A stretch of DNA of 64,000 nucleotides from Rhodococcus_G sp042879035 (GTDB lineage Bacteria > Actinomycetota > Actinomycetes > Mycobacteriales > Mycobacteriaceae), in assembly GCF_042879035.1 (NCBI RefSeq), contig NZ_JBIAOU010000014.1, positions 62,001 to 126,000 on the forward strand, written 5' to 3'. The translations under genes and the position numbers were made by a program. Each line of letters opens with the position of its first letter. The stretch's first letter is position 1. Of the stretch, positions 53,153 to 61,483 are shown piece by piece. The notes under the pieces were generated by a model, which saw only the letters and a program-made list of their open reading frames with translations, was not told the origin of the DNA and did not search any database.

Positions 53153-54754
53153 ATGGTCGACGGGGCGCTTTCCGGAGGCACCGATCAGTTGTCCGGTAGA
53201 CGACGACTGCTCGCGGTACTGCTGGCGATGGCGATGTTCGTCCTCGTTGTCGACACCTCGTTGATGAACGTGTCGATCTCCGCGGTGGTGCGCGACCTCG
53301 ACACCACGGTCAGCGGTGTGCAGTCGGCGATCGCACTCGAGGCGTTGGTGTCGGCGGCCTTCATCCTGATCGGCAGCAAGGTCGGCGATCTGATCGGACG
53401 CAAACGCGCATACGTGCTGGGTCTGCTCGGCTACGCGACCGGTGCGGCTGCCATGACGTTCGCGCAGAACCTGACGGCGGTGATCGTGCTGTGGGCCGTG
53501 GTCGGCGGTATCGGGGCCTCGCTGCTCCTGCCCGCCATGCAGTCCCTGGTGCACGGCAACTTCCAGGGTGCGGCGCAGAAGAAGGTCTACGCACTGGTCG
53601 GCGCGGCGGCCGCGATCGCCGCCGCCGTGGGTCCCCTGCTCGGCGGATTCGTCACCACCTACCTGTCGTGGCGTGTCGGGTTCGCGCTCGAGGTGGTGAT
53701 CATCGCGGCCGTACTGTCGGGGATCGGACTCGTCCGCGACGTGCCGTACACCGGGCCGAGGGGAGTCGATCCGATCGGTGCCGTGCTGTCGGTGGTCGGC
53801 ATGGGCGGCATCGTGCTGGGAATCCTGGTGTGGCAGGAGGGTGGCGAGTCCGTCGCCGCCCTCCTGGTGGTCGGTGCGGCGGCGCTGATCGGGCTCGCGT
53901 ACTGGCTGATCCACCGCAAGCGCCGGGACGAGCCCGCCCTGATGGATCCGGAGCTGTTCCGGTCCAAGGTGTTCCGGCTCGGCGTCACGGGGCAGATGCT
54001 CCAGCAGATCGCCCTGGGTGGCACGATGATCGCACTACCGATCTACCTGCAGATGGTGCTCGAGTACAACGCCATGCAGGCCGGACTGTCCCTTGCGCCG
54101 CTGTCGCTGAGCATGTTCGCCGTTGCGTTGCTCGCGGGGAAGAAGGCCGGCTCCCGGCGCCCGGCCGCGATCATCCGCTGGGGATTCGTCCTCCTGACCG
54201 TCGGAGTCGTGGTGCTCGTCCCGCTGGTGCCCCGCGCGGAGTTCGGCTGGGCGCTGCTGGTGCCCCTCGTCGTGGCCGGATCCGGGCTCGGGCTGCTCGT
54301 CTCGCAGCTGAACAACTACACGCTCGCACCGATTTCGGAGGAACGGGTCAGCGAAGCCGCGGGCACCAACTCCGCGGCCGGATCGTTCGGACTGTCGTTC
54401 GGGCTGGCGTTCGGCGGCGCCGTCCTGCTGGCCACGCTCTCGCTCACCTTCACCGCGATGGCGGAGTCGAGCACGGTGCTCCCACCCGACGAACAACAGC
54501 AGGTGGCGCAGGTCCTCGAGGACGACGCGGAGGTCATGAGCAACACCGAACTCGAGGCTCTGCTCGCCGGCCAGCCGCCGCAGATCCGTGACGAGATCAT
54601 CCGGATCAACACCGACGCACGACCCCTCGCTCTGCAGGCGGCGCTGCTGGTGCCGATCCTGGCCGGCCTGCTCGGGCTGCTCAACTCCTTCCGCATGATC
54701 CGGGAACCGGACGCGCCGCCCGCCGCGCCGGGTGCTGTCGCAGGCCTGGGCTGA
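53153..54754 (+). CDS. MFS drug exporter, DHA2 (EmrB/QacA) type
   Basis: A 533-aa transporter with 14 hydrophobic helices. DTSLMNVSISAVVRDL and GSKVGDLIGRKRAY (motif A) open the first half and GAAAAIAAAVGPLLGGF (motif C) follows. A long outside loop before the last helix (about 440-500, EDDAEVMSNTELEALL) is usual in this group. ATG 53153 is the first with family character. About 247 bp upstream hold no other gene. The substrate is unknown. Confidence 0.87.
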   Translation: MVDGALSGGTDQLSGRRRLLAVLLAMAMFVLVVDTSLMNVSISAVVRDLDTTVSGVQSAIALEALVSAAFILIGSKVGDLIGRKRAYVLGLLGYATGAAAMTFAQNLTAVIVLWAVVGGIGASLLLPAMQSLVHGNFQGAAQKKVYALVGAAAAIAAAVGPLLGGFVTTYLSWRVGFALEVVIIAAVLSGIGLVRDVPYTGPRGVDPIGAVLSVVGMGGIVLGILVWQEGGESVAALLVVGAAALIGLAYWLIHRKRRDEPALMDPELFRSKVFRLGVTGQMLQQIALGGTMIALPIYLQMVLEYNAMQAGLSLAPLSLSMFAVALLAGKKAGSRRPAAIIRWGFVLLTVGVVVLVPLVPRAEFGWALLVPLVVAGSGLGLLVSQLNNYTLAPISEERVSEAAGTNSAAGSFGLSFGLAFGGAVLLATLSLTFTAMAESSTVLPPDEQQQVAQVLEDDAEVMSNTELEALLAGQPPQIRDEIIRINTDARPLALQAALLVPILAGLLGLLNSFRMIREPDAPPAAPGAVAGLG

Positions 54755-54781
54755 CGGACCGTCGACCGGTTAGGGTCGGGC

Positions 54782-55252
54782 ATGGCCGACACCTTCCTCG
54801 TCGAACGCTCCATCGTCACCTCCGCGAGCCCGGAAGCCGTCCACACGTTGATCGACGACTTCCGCAACTGGCCGCAGTGGTCGCCGTGGGAGGAACTCGA
54901 CCCGAACATGACCCGCACCTACGCCGGGGCGGACCGCGGGGCCGGTGCGTCCTACGCCTGGTCGGGCAACCGCAAGGCCGGTGCCGGGTCGATGACGATC
55001 ACCGAGTCGGTGCCGGGCCGGAAGGTGAAGCTGGACCTGTCGTTCCTCAAACCGTTCAGGGCGCAGAACGTCACCACGTTCCTGATCGAACCGGGCGGGT
55101 CCGGGACCACCGTGCGCTGGCAGATGACCGGCAAGCAGTCCTGGTTCTTCACGGTGTTCGGGTTCGTCATCAGCATGGACAAGATGGTCGGCAAGGACTT
55201 CGAGAAGGGACTGGCCGCACTGAAGAGGGCGGCGGAGACCCGCACAACCTAG
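54782..55252 (+). CDS. SRPBCC (START-like) ligand-binding protein
   Basis: A 156-aa helix-grip protein (VERSIVTSASPEAVHTLIDDFRNWPQWSPWE opening, long C-terminal helix KDFEKGLAALKRAAE) of the polyketide-cyclase/START group, which bind or transform hydrophobic ligands. TAGGGT lies 5 nt before ATG, so the message is probably leaderless. It may be co-transcribed with the reductase gene 10 nt downstream. Confidence 0.85.
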   Translation: MADTFLVERSIVTSASPEAVHTLIDDFRNWPQWSPWEELDPNMTRTYAGADRGAGASYAWSGNRKAGAGSMTITESVPGRKVKLDLSFLKPFRAQNVTTFLIEPGGSGTTVRWQMTGKQSWFFTVFGFVISMDKMVGKDFEKGLAALKRAAETRTT

Positions 55253-55262
55253 AGGGGGGATC

Positions 55263-55820
55263 GTGGGCCGAATCGTGGTGAGCGAGTTCGTGTCGCTCGA
55301 CGGCGTGATGGAGGCACCCGGCGGGGAACCGGGATACCCCCACACCGGGTGGACCATCCCGTACCACAGCGCCGATCTGGTGAACGACAAACTGCGAGAG
55401 ACGCTCGACGCGTCGGTGCTGCTGCTGGGCCGCCGCACCTACGAGTCGTTCGCCGACGCATGGCCGAAGCGGGACGGCGAGTTCGCCGACAAGATGAACG
55501 CGATGCCCAAGCACGTCGTCACCTCGGCCCCCGACGACCTCGAATGGCAGAACTCGACGGTGCTCGACGGACCGGTGGAGAAGACGGTTCCCCGGCTGCG
55601 GGATTCGGTCGACGGGGACCTGCTGGTCGTCGGCAGCCGGACCCTGGTGCACGCGCTGCTGCGCGCCGGCCTCGTCGACGAGCTGCGGCTGGCGGTGTTC
55701 CCCGTCGTGCTCGGCTCGGGGGACCGGGTGTTTCCCGAGTCGCCCGAGCCGATCGCGCTGGAGCTGGTCGATCAGCGCCGATTCGAGTCCGGCATCGCGG
55801 CGCTGACCTACCGTCGGTGA
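55263..55820 (+). CDS. Dihydrofolate-reductase-like (RibD C-terminal) oxidoreductase
   Basis: A 185-aa protein of the RibD_C fold (GRIVVSEFVSLDGVMEAPGG, LLLGRRTYESFADAWP, DGDLLVVGSRTLVHALLRAGLVDELRL). It probably uses NADPH to reduce a small substrate. GTG 55263 follows a run of G that can serve as a ribosome site. It converges on the AHSA1 gene with 1 nt between stops. Confidence 0.85.
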   Translation: MGRIVVSEFVSLDGVMEAPGGEPGYPHTGWTIPYHSADLVNDKLRETLDASVLLLGRRTYESFADAWPKRDGEFADKMNAMPKHVVTSAPDDLEWQNSTVLDGPVEKTVPRLRDSVDGDLLVVGSRTLVHALLRAGLVDELRLAVFPVVLGSGDRVFPESPEPIALELVDQRRFESGIAALTYRR

Positions 55821-55821
55821 C

Positions 55822-56292
55822 CTACGCCCCCCGCGCGAGGAGCGCGTCGAGGGCGGCGTAGCTGGCGTTCATGCCCTCCTCCATGCCGGACCCGAGCATG
55901 CCGTCACGGTCCTCCGTGGTGAGGAACAGCGACTCGACGACGATCCTGGTGCGCTCGCCGTCGAGATCGACGAAGTCGACGGCGTCGATCGACGCGTGGG
56001 TGGGCATGCCGTCCCACTCGAACGAGTACACGAGCCGTTCCTGGGGCATCACCTCCCGGAATCGTCCTTCGAAGCCGTCGCTGCCACCGTCGTGGTGTTC
56101 GACGAACCGCCAGTGCCCGCCGACCTCGAGTTCCCACGTCTCGACGTCGAGGGGGTTGCCGCGGCCCCACCACTGCGCGACGAGCTCCGGGTCGGTGTAG
56201 GCGGCCCAGACGCGGTCGCGGGGAGCGTCGAAGACCCGCTCGACGTGGCAGTCGCGGTCGCCGGACGTGGTGACGGTGGCCTGCGCAGCCAT
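55822..56292 (-). CDS. AHSA1/SRPBCC family protein
   Basis: A 156-aa activator-of-Hsp90-like START protein (VERVFDAPRDRVWAAYTDPELVAQWWG, GMEEGMNASYAALDALL). These often accompany ArsR regulators or stress genes; the ligand is unknown. It lies 6 nt downstream of the two-domain ABM-like gene on the same strand, so the two form one unit. Confidence 0.87.
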   Translation of the reverse strand: MAAQATVTTSGDRDCHVERVFDAPRDRVWAAYTDPELVAQWWGRGNPLDVETWELEVGGHWRFVEHHDGGSDGFEGRFREVMPQERLVYSFEWDGMPTHASIDAVDFVDLDGERTRIVVESLFLTTEDRDGMLGSGMEEGMNASYAALDALLARGA

Positions 56293-56298
56293 CCGTGT

Positions 56299-56919
56299 TC
56301 AGACCATCTCGGGAACGTGCAGGTGAGCGATGGCGAGTTCGAACTCGGCCACTTCGAGAACGGTGGCGCCCATCTCTCGGGTGCCCTCCTCCCGCATCGA
56401 CGCGGAACGCTCCCTGCTGCTGTCCATGGCGTCCTGACTGTCGAGCGTCACCGACACCACGGCGCGGCCCGCCGCATGGTCGACCATCATGCTCGCGCTG
56501 CAGAACCCGTCGATCTCCTCCATCATCGGCAGTGCGGTCAGCTTGAACACGTCGACCGCGCGTGACATGTGACGGGGTTCGATCTTGAGCCACGCCACGC
56601 GGACACACGCACCCCGGCTCGAGTGGTGGTCGCGGTGCAGGGCGGCGATGTCCCAGCGTTCGACGCTCGCCGTGCCGTGGAACATCTCGGCGGCGCGGTC
56701 CCGGAGTTCCCGCACCGGCCCCTCACTCGAACGCAGTGCGTCCTCGTCCATCCACGAACTGGTCGCTATGCACCGACCGCTGTCGCGATCGACGAGCAGG
56801 GACAGTCCCGCGCAGCCCTCGTAGTCGGCGAGAGCGGGCATCACGGTGTCCCGGACGTGTTTGATGCCGGCGTCGATGAACGACGGATGTGCCTGGATTG
56901 TGGTGGAACGTGCGTACAC
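56299..56919 (-). CDS. Two-domain ferredoxin-like (antibiotic monooxygenase-type) protein
   Basis: A 206-aa protein made of two similar halves. Residues 1-95 contain YARSTTIQAHPSFIDAGI and SSWMDEDALRSS, residues 105-200 CVRVAWLKIEPRHMSRAVD and SVTLDSQDAMDSS; each is an ABM-type dimeric alpha-beta barrel unit. Known members act as cofactor-free oxygenases, haem-degrading enzymes or stress proteins. GTG 56919 has GAAGGGG 6 nt upstream. The role is unknown. Confidence 0.7.
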   Translation of the reverse strand: MYARSTTIQAHPSFIDAGIKHVRDTVMPALADYEGCAGLSLLVDRDSGRCIATSSWMDEDALRSSEGPVRELRDRAAEMFHGTASVERWDIAALHRDHHSSRGACVRVAWLKIEPRHMSRAVDVFKLTALPMMEEIDGFCSASMMVDHAAGRAVVSVTLDSQDAMDSSRERSASMREEGTREMGATVLEVAEFELAIAHLHVPEMV

Positions 56920-57019
56920 TGTCGACCCCTTCTCCTCGGGGCAGCGCCCCGGCGGCGCCACCGGTCCATCCCCCGGTGATCACGATCCTCCGCCCGACTG
57001 CCGCTGGCAATGCCCGGCG

Positions 57020-57025
57020 TAAAAT
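57020..57025 (+). promoter_or_regulatory. Likely -10 element of the htpG promoter
   Basis: TAAAAT fits TANNNT. Transcription would start near 57032, giving a leader of about 35 nt to the preferred TTG 57068 (with AAGGGAAA as a ribosome site) or a leaderless message from ATG 57035. Confidence 0.45.
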
Positions 57026-57067
57026 GTCGCCGACATGTGCCCGTCCGCGGTCGAAGGGAAACGGATT

Positions 57068-59011
57068 TTGAACGCGCACGCCGAAGGACCCCAGCAGCTC
57101 GAGTTCCAGGCGGAAACCCGCCAGTTGCTGGACCTGATGATCCACTCGGTCTACTCGAACAAGGACTCCTTCCTGAGGGAGCTCGTCTCCAACGCGTCGG
57201 ATGCCCTCGACAAGCTCAGGCTCACGGCCTTCCAGGACAAGGACCTCGACGCGGACACGTCGGATCTGCACATCGAGATCGCCGTGGACAAGGACGCCCG
57301 CACCCTGACGATCCGGGACAACGGCATCGGCATGTCGCACGAGGAGGTCGTCGACCTGATCGGCACCCTCGCCAAGTCGGGGACCGCGGAACTGCGCCGA
57401 AAGTTGAAGGAAGCCAAGGACGCTGCCGCGAGCGACGAGCTGATCGGACAGTTCGGCATCGGCTTCTACTCGACGTTCATGGTCGCCGACAAGGTCACCC
57501 TGCTGACCCGGAAGGCGGGTCACTCGCAGGCCACCCGCTGGGAGTCCAGCGGTGAGGCGACGTACACGATCGAGACCGTCGACGGTGCGCCGCAGGGCAC
57601 TTCGGTGACACTGCACCTCAAGCCCGCGGACACCGAGGACCACCTGCACGACTACACCGCCGAGTGGAAGATCAAGGAACTCGTCAAGCGGTACTCCGAC
57701 TTCATCGCCTGGCCGATCCGGATGGACGTCGAACGCCGCACCCCGGCCATCGCCGACGGCGACGAGCCGGAGAAGGTCGAGATCGAGACCCAGACGCTGA
57801 ACTCGCAGAAGGCGCTGTGGGCGAAGTCGAAGGACGAGGTGACCGAGGAGGAGTACACCGAGTTCTACCGGCACATCGCGCACGCCTGGGACGAGCCGCT
57901 CGAGACCATCCCGATGAAGGCCGAGGGCACCTTCGAGTACCAGGCCCTGCTGTTCATTCCGCAGCACGCCCCGTTCGACCTGTTCATGCGCGACGGCAAG
58001 ACCGGCGTCCACCTCTACGTCAAGCGCGTGTTCATCATGGACGACGCCGACGAGCTGCTGCCGGAATACCTGCGCTTCGTCAAGGGCGTCGTGGACGCGC
58101 AGGACCTCTCGCTCAACGTCTCCCGTGAGATCCTTCAGCAGGACAGGCAGATTCGGGCCATCCGCCGCAGGCTCACCAAGAAGGTGCTCGGCACCATCGC
58201 CGACATCCAGGCCTCGCGCCCCGACGACTACCGCACCCTGTGGTCGGAGTTCGGGCGCGCGCTGAAGGAGGGCCTGATCTCGGACGCCGACAACCGGGAC
58301 GCGTTGCTGAAGATCGCGTCCTTCGCGTCCACACACAGCGACGAGGAGCAGACCACCCTCGCCGACTACGTGTCGCGGATGAAGGACGACCAGACCCAGA
58401 TCTACTACGCCGCAGGCGAATCGCGTCAGCTGCTGGAGAACTCCCCGCATCTGGAGGCGTTCGAGGCCAAGGGCCTCGAGGTGCTGCTGCTGACCGACCC
58501 GGTCGACGAGGTGTGGACCTCGCAGGTCCCCGACTTCGACGGCAAGCCCCTCCAGTCCGTCGCCAAGGGCGAGGTGGACCTGGGCAGCGAGGCCGACAAG
58601 GCCGCCGCCGAGGCGGAGCGGGAGGAGAAGGAGAAGGAGTTCGCCGACCTGCTCGGCTGGCTCACCACCACCCTCGAGGATCAGGTCAAGTCCGTCCGCC
58701 TGTCCAGCCGCCTGACCACCTCGCCCGCGTGCATCGTCGGCGACGACTTCTCGATGTCCCCGGCGCTCGAGCGGATGTACCGCGCGTCGGGGCAGCCCGT
58801 CCCGGCCACCAAGCGGATCCTCGAACTGAATCCCGAGCACCCGCTGGTGCAGGCGCTGCGCACCGCGCACGCCGAACGTCCGGACGACGAGGCCGCCGCC
58901 GAGACCGCCGAGTTGCTCTACGGCATGGCACTGCTCGCCGAAGGCGGCGAACTCGCCGACCCCGCCCGGTTCACCGGTCTGCTCGCGAACCGGCTCACCG
59001 CCGGCATCTGA
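57068..59011 (+). CDS. htpG: Molecular chaperone HtpG (Hsp90)
   Basis: A 647-aa ATP-dependent chaperone. The GHKL ATPase domain shows [14 protein letters not shown], the lid region IRDNGIGM and [10 protein letters not shown]; the middle domain has [27 protein letters not shown] with the catalytic Arg; a C-terminal dimer domain follows. TTG 57068 gives [15 protein letters not shown], the usual actinobacterial start; ATG 57035 would add 11 residues. A perfect 16-bp hairpin ends the gene. Confidence 0.95.
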
Positions 59012-59022
59012 GCCTCTCGCGC

Positions 59023-59056
59023 ACGGCGGCCCGGGGACAAGTCCCCGGGCCGCCGT
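59023..59056. terminator. Terminator hairpin after htpG
   Basis: A perfect 16-bp inverted repeat (ACGGCGGCCCGGGGAC and its complement) with a 2-nt loop lies 12 nt after the htpG stop and faces the converging AIM24 gene. There is no U-tract. Confidence 0.8.
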
Positions 59057-59100
59057 CGTGTCCACGGCGCGAGCGGGCGTCCTCCGCGCGCCTGACCCGA

Positions 59101-59772
59101 TCAGCCCTTCGGCAGCGGCGGATGCCCCTCCGACGCCTGCACCACGACGACCCCGTTGCCCGTCAGTTCCAGCTGACAGGCCTCGCCGGAACCACGGCCG
59201 ATCGCCGCGCCGAGCTTCGCGGTCTTGCGGATACCCGACGTCAGGCTGGTGGACCACATCACCGCGCTCTGCATGTCGACGAAGGTGGGCTGGTCCACGT
59301 TCAGTACCACCGGCATGCCGTACACGTTCAGGGCCAGGGTGCCGCGACCGCTGAACGTCGTGTTGAACAGTCCGCCGCTGAGCATCGATGCGCCCTCGAC
59401 CCGCTGGATGTCCCACTCGAGTGAGCTCTCGAACGCGAGCACGTTCTCGCCGTTGACCGTGACCGACTCGTCCTCGAGTTCGACCAGGAAGATCACGTCG
59501 GCGTCGCGGGCGAGGAAGACGTCGCCGCTGCCGGACACCTTCATCAGGGGAAGGCCCTCACCGGTGAGGGCCTTCTTGAACAGCTTGCCGATGCCGCCGC
59601 TGCCCTGATAGGCGAAATCGACGTCGCCCTGGTAGGCGACCATCGAACCCTGGCGGGCGAAGAAGTGTCCGTTGGTGCCGGCCAGGTCGACCTTGAGCAT
59701 CCACTGGTTCTGCAGCACGAAAGTGCCCGGCGCGCCGCTGCGTTCGGTGTTGCTCATCAGGTCACTGCGCAT
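59101..59772 (-). CDS. AIM24 family protein
   Basis: A 223-aa beta-rich protein of the AIM24/DUF124 family: LQNQWMLKVDLAG, GSMVAYQGDVDFAYQG, SGSGDVFLARDADVIFL and GLFNTTFSGRGTLAL. Bacterial members are of unknown function. ATG 59772 has AGGAG 7 nt upstream. Confidence 0.88.
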   Translation of the reverse strand: MRSDLMSNTERSGAPGTFVLQNQWMLKVDLAGTNGHFFARQGSMVAYQGDVDFAYQGSGGIGKLFKKALTGEGLPLMKVSGSGDVFLARDADVIFLVELEDESVTVNGENVLAFESSLEWDIQRVEGASMLSGGLFNTTFSGRGTLALNVYGMPVVLNVDQPTFVDMQSAVMWSTSLTSGIRKTAKLGAAIGRGSGEACQLELTGNGVVVVQASEGHPPLPKG

Positions 59773-59806
59773 GGTCCGTCTCCTGTTCGGTGGGGGTGGG
59801 TGCCAC

Positions 59807-60350
59807 TCAGCGTGGTAGCGGCGGGGTGCCCGAGCGGATCCGCTTCACCTCGCCGCGGGCGAACTCGACCGCCGCGGTGTCCTGTCCGCGGGACGTGGCG
59901 AGCGTGTCCGCCAGATCCGCGATCGCGTCGAGCACGTGGGCGTTGCGTCGGCGGACCTTCCGGCTCCCGCCGGCCCGGCGGAAGGTCCTGCGGGCCTTGT
60001 GGTCGCCGCACATCGCTTCGAGCTCGCCGGCGGTGATCACCCCGTCGGACGCTTCGGGCGCGAGGACCTCGCGCATGAACTCCCGCTCGCGGGGAACCGT
60101 CGACCGGAACACCCGGAGTGCGACGGCCAGCGCGACCACGATGACGATCGCCCACGCGGGGAAGATCAGGGCGACGTTGCCGCGGACAAGTGCTCCGAGG
60201 GACGAACGTGAACGCGCCGCTGGTCACCAGCAGCAGGTACACCCAGAACGCCGCATTGCGTGGCTGGTAGAAGGTGAACGACCGGCCCCAGCCGGAGTTC
60301 TCGATGGCGGCGACGCGCCGCTCGTGCAGACCGTCGATCGTGGTGGTCAT
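59807..60350 (-). pseudogene. PrsW-like intramembrane protease remnant lacking its catalytic core
   Basis: The first 50 codons from ATG 60350 (VAAIENSGWGRSFTFYQPRN, then AFWVYLLLVTSGAF) look like the N-terminus and first helix of actinobacterial PrsW. At about 60200-60215 the frame breaks. The other frame continues with a last membrane helix (GNVALIFPAWAIVIVV) and the charged helical tail (PREREFMREVLAPEASDGVITAGELEAM) to 59807. The 200-odd residues with the metal-binding membrane core are missing. An internal deletion with frameshift is the simplest reading. The ATG overlaps the upstream gene's stop by 4 nt. The family call is moderate. Confidence 0.6.
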
Positions 60351-61005
60351 TCCGACGCCCCCTCGGATCGGCGAATGCTGGTGATCATCCCGGCGATGTC
60401 CTCGGCCCGCTGCTGCTCGGTGTCGGAGGGGCCGACCGCGACGACCTGGACGCCGCGGCCGTCGATGACGAATGCCGCCAGTGCGCCGGCGAACTGCGGG
60501 CCCGCGTAGCGCGCGAACAGCCCGCGTTCGCCGGACTCCGTCGTGATCGGCACCGGGGTGCCGTCGACGTGGACGTGCTGGCCGAGCGCGGCGGAGGTGT
60601 CCTTGATCTGCTGCAGGAGCGCCGCGGCGTCGCCCGAGAACTCGCCGGTCCGCACCGTGAACGACACGTCGCCGTCCTCGAGCGTCGCGGTCGAGGGGAA
60701 GGAGCGCGAGACCGGCTCGTCCCCCACCCGGACACCGGAGGTGACGCCCCATCCGACCGCGGGAACGAACGTGATGTCGCCGGCCATTCCGATCACGTCA
60801 CCGGCGACGACGCGGTCGTCGTAGTCGATCGAGCTGTCGATCGCGGGCAGCAGTGCGGCCATCAGGAAGGCGAAGGCGAGGACGACGAATGCCGGCAGCA
60901 GGGTCGCCGATCGAGTCCGAGCCAGCGCCGGTCGACCGGCACCCACCGGTCGTCGGGGTCGTAATCCAGTGGCGGAGCCGGATTCGGAGCGGTGCCCAGC
61001 GTCAT
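60347..61005 (-). pseudogene. Single-pass membrane protein gene with an apparent frameshift
   Basis: ATG 61005 has GGGAGG 4-5 nt upstream and encodes PPLDYDPDDRWVPVDRRWLGLDR, then near 60910-60920 the frame must change to continue with a membrane helix (SATLLPAFVVLAFAFLMAA) and an outside domain (AGDITFVPAVGWGVTSGV) to the stop at 60347. Read alone, the second frame could start at GTG 60946 but would lack the natural N-terminus. Either a true 1-nt mutation or a sequencing error. Its stop overlaps the PrsW-like remnant. The family is a small actinobacterial membrane protein of unknown role. Confidence 0.6.
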
Positions 61006-61365
61006 CGAGCCTCCCGTGCGGAAGTGGCGGATGCCAGCAAGGTTAGGGGGCGCCGGACGGTTGTGCCCGGTGCGACACAGTCCGGCAAATCGCCCACCGC
61101 GGGTTCGCTGCCATCGTTCGCCGGTGCCGCGGATGAGCGCCCCCGATGCGGCATCCGGGGACACCGTCACCCTGTCCGTCGCCACCTCGCCGGCGGTGGT
61201 GCCGGACGTCGACGCCTACGAGCGACTGCTGCGCGACGCGGTGCGCCAGGTCGCGTCCGCCCCGGCCGCGGATGGTTCGGGGAGCGGGTGACGGCCGATT
61301 CCCAGCGAACGCGCAGGCATCCCACTACTGTGACCGGTGCCGGACCAGCGACGAATGGAGTCCAC
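61006..61365. other. Intergenic stretch with no convincing gene
   Basis: About 360 bp between the frameshifted membrane gene and the 29-aa ORF. A plus-strand reading frame from ATG 61133 gives 52 residues (VDAYERLLRDAVRQV helix) but has no ribosome site. A single half iron-box (AAGGTTAGG) near 61039 is not enough to call an operator. Confidence 0.4.
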
Positions 61366-61455
61366 ATGTCGACCTTCATCTTCGACGCACTGCTTCCCTT
61401 CGTCGGCGAGAAGTGGGCAACCGTGCTGGCCACCCTGCTGGCCGTCGGTCCGTAG
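61366..61455 (+). CDS. 29-aa hydrophobic small ORF
   Basis: The ORF encodes MSTFIFDALLPFVGEKWA followed by 11 mostly hydrophobic residues. GGAG lies 5 nt before the ATG, an almost ideal ribosome site, which is the main reason to believe it. The peptide could lie along or across the membrane and has no signal peptide. Very short hydrophobic proteins of Corynebacteriales include the PorA/PorH porins, but there is no sequence evidence for that here. It may be chance. Confidence 0.4.
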   Translation: MSTFIFDALLPFVGEKWATVLATLLAVGP

Positions 61456-61483
61456 ATCGGGCCGTACCGCAGGCGTCGGGCGT

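Noticed and set aside
56723..59416. An 897-codon open frame on the minus strand opposite htpG
   Set aside because: It is an antisense shadow of a clear Hsp90 gene and runs across several unrelated genes.
61036..61054. AAGGTTAGG half iron box upstream of the frameshifted membrane gene
   Set aside because: Only the left half matches (about 9 of 19), the right half is GC-rich and unrelated.
61133..61291. 52-codon plus-strand ORF
   Set aside because: No ribosome site, no leaderless promoter and no recognisable domain; kept only as a note in the intergenic entry.
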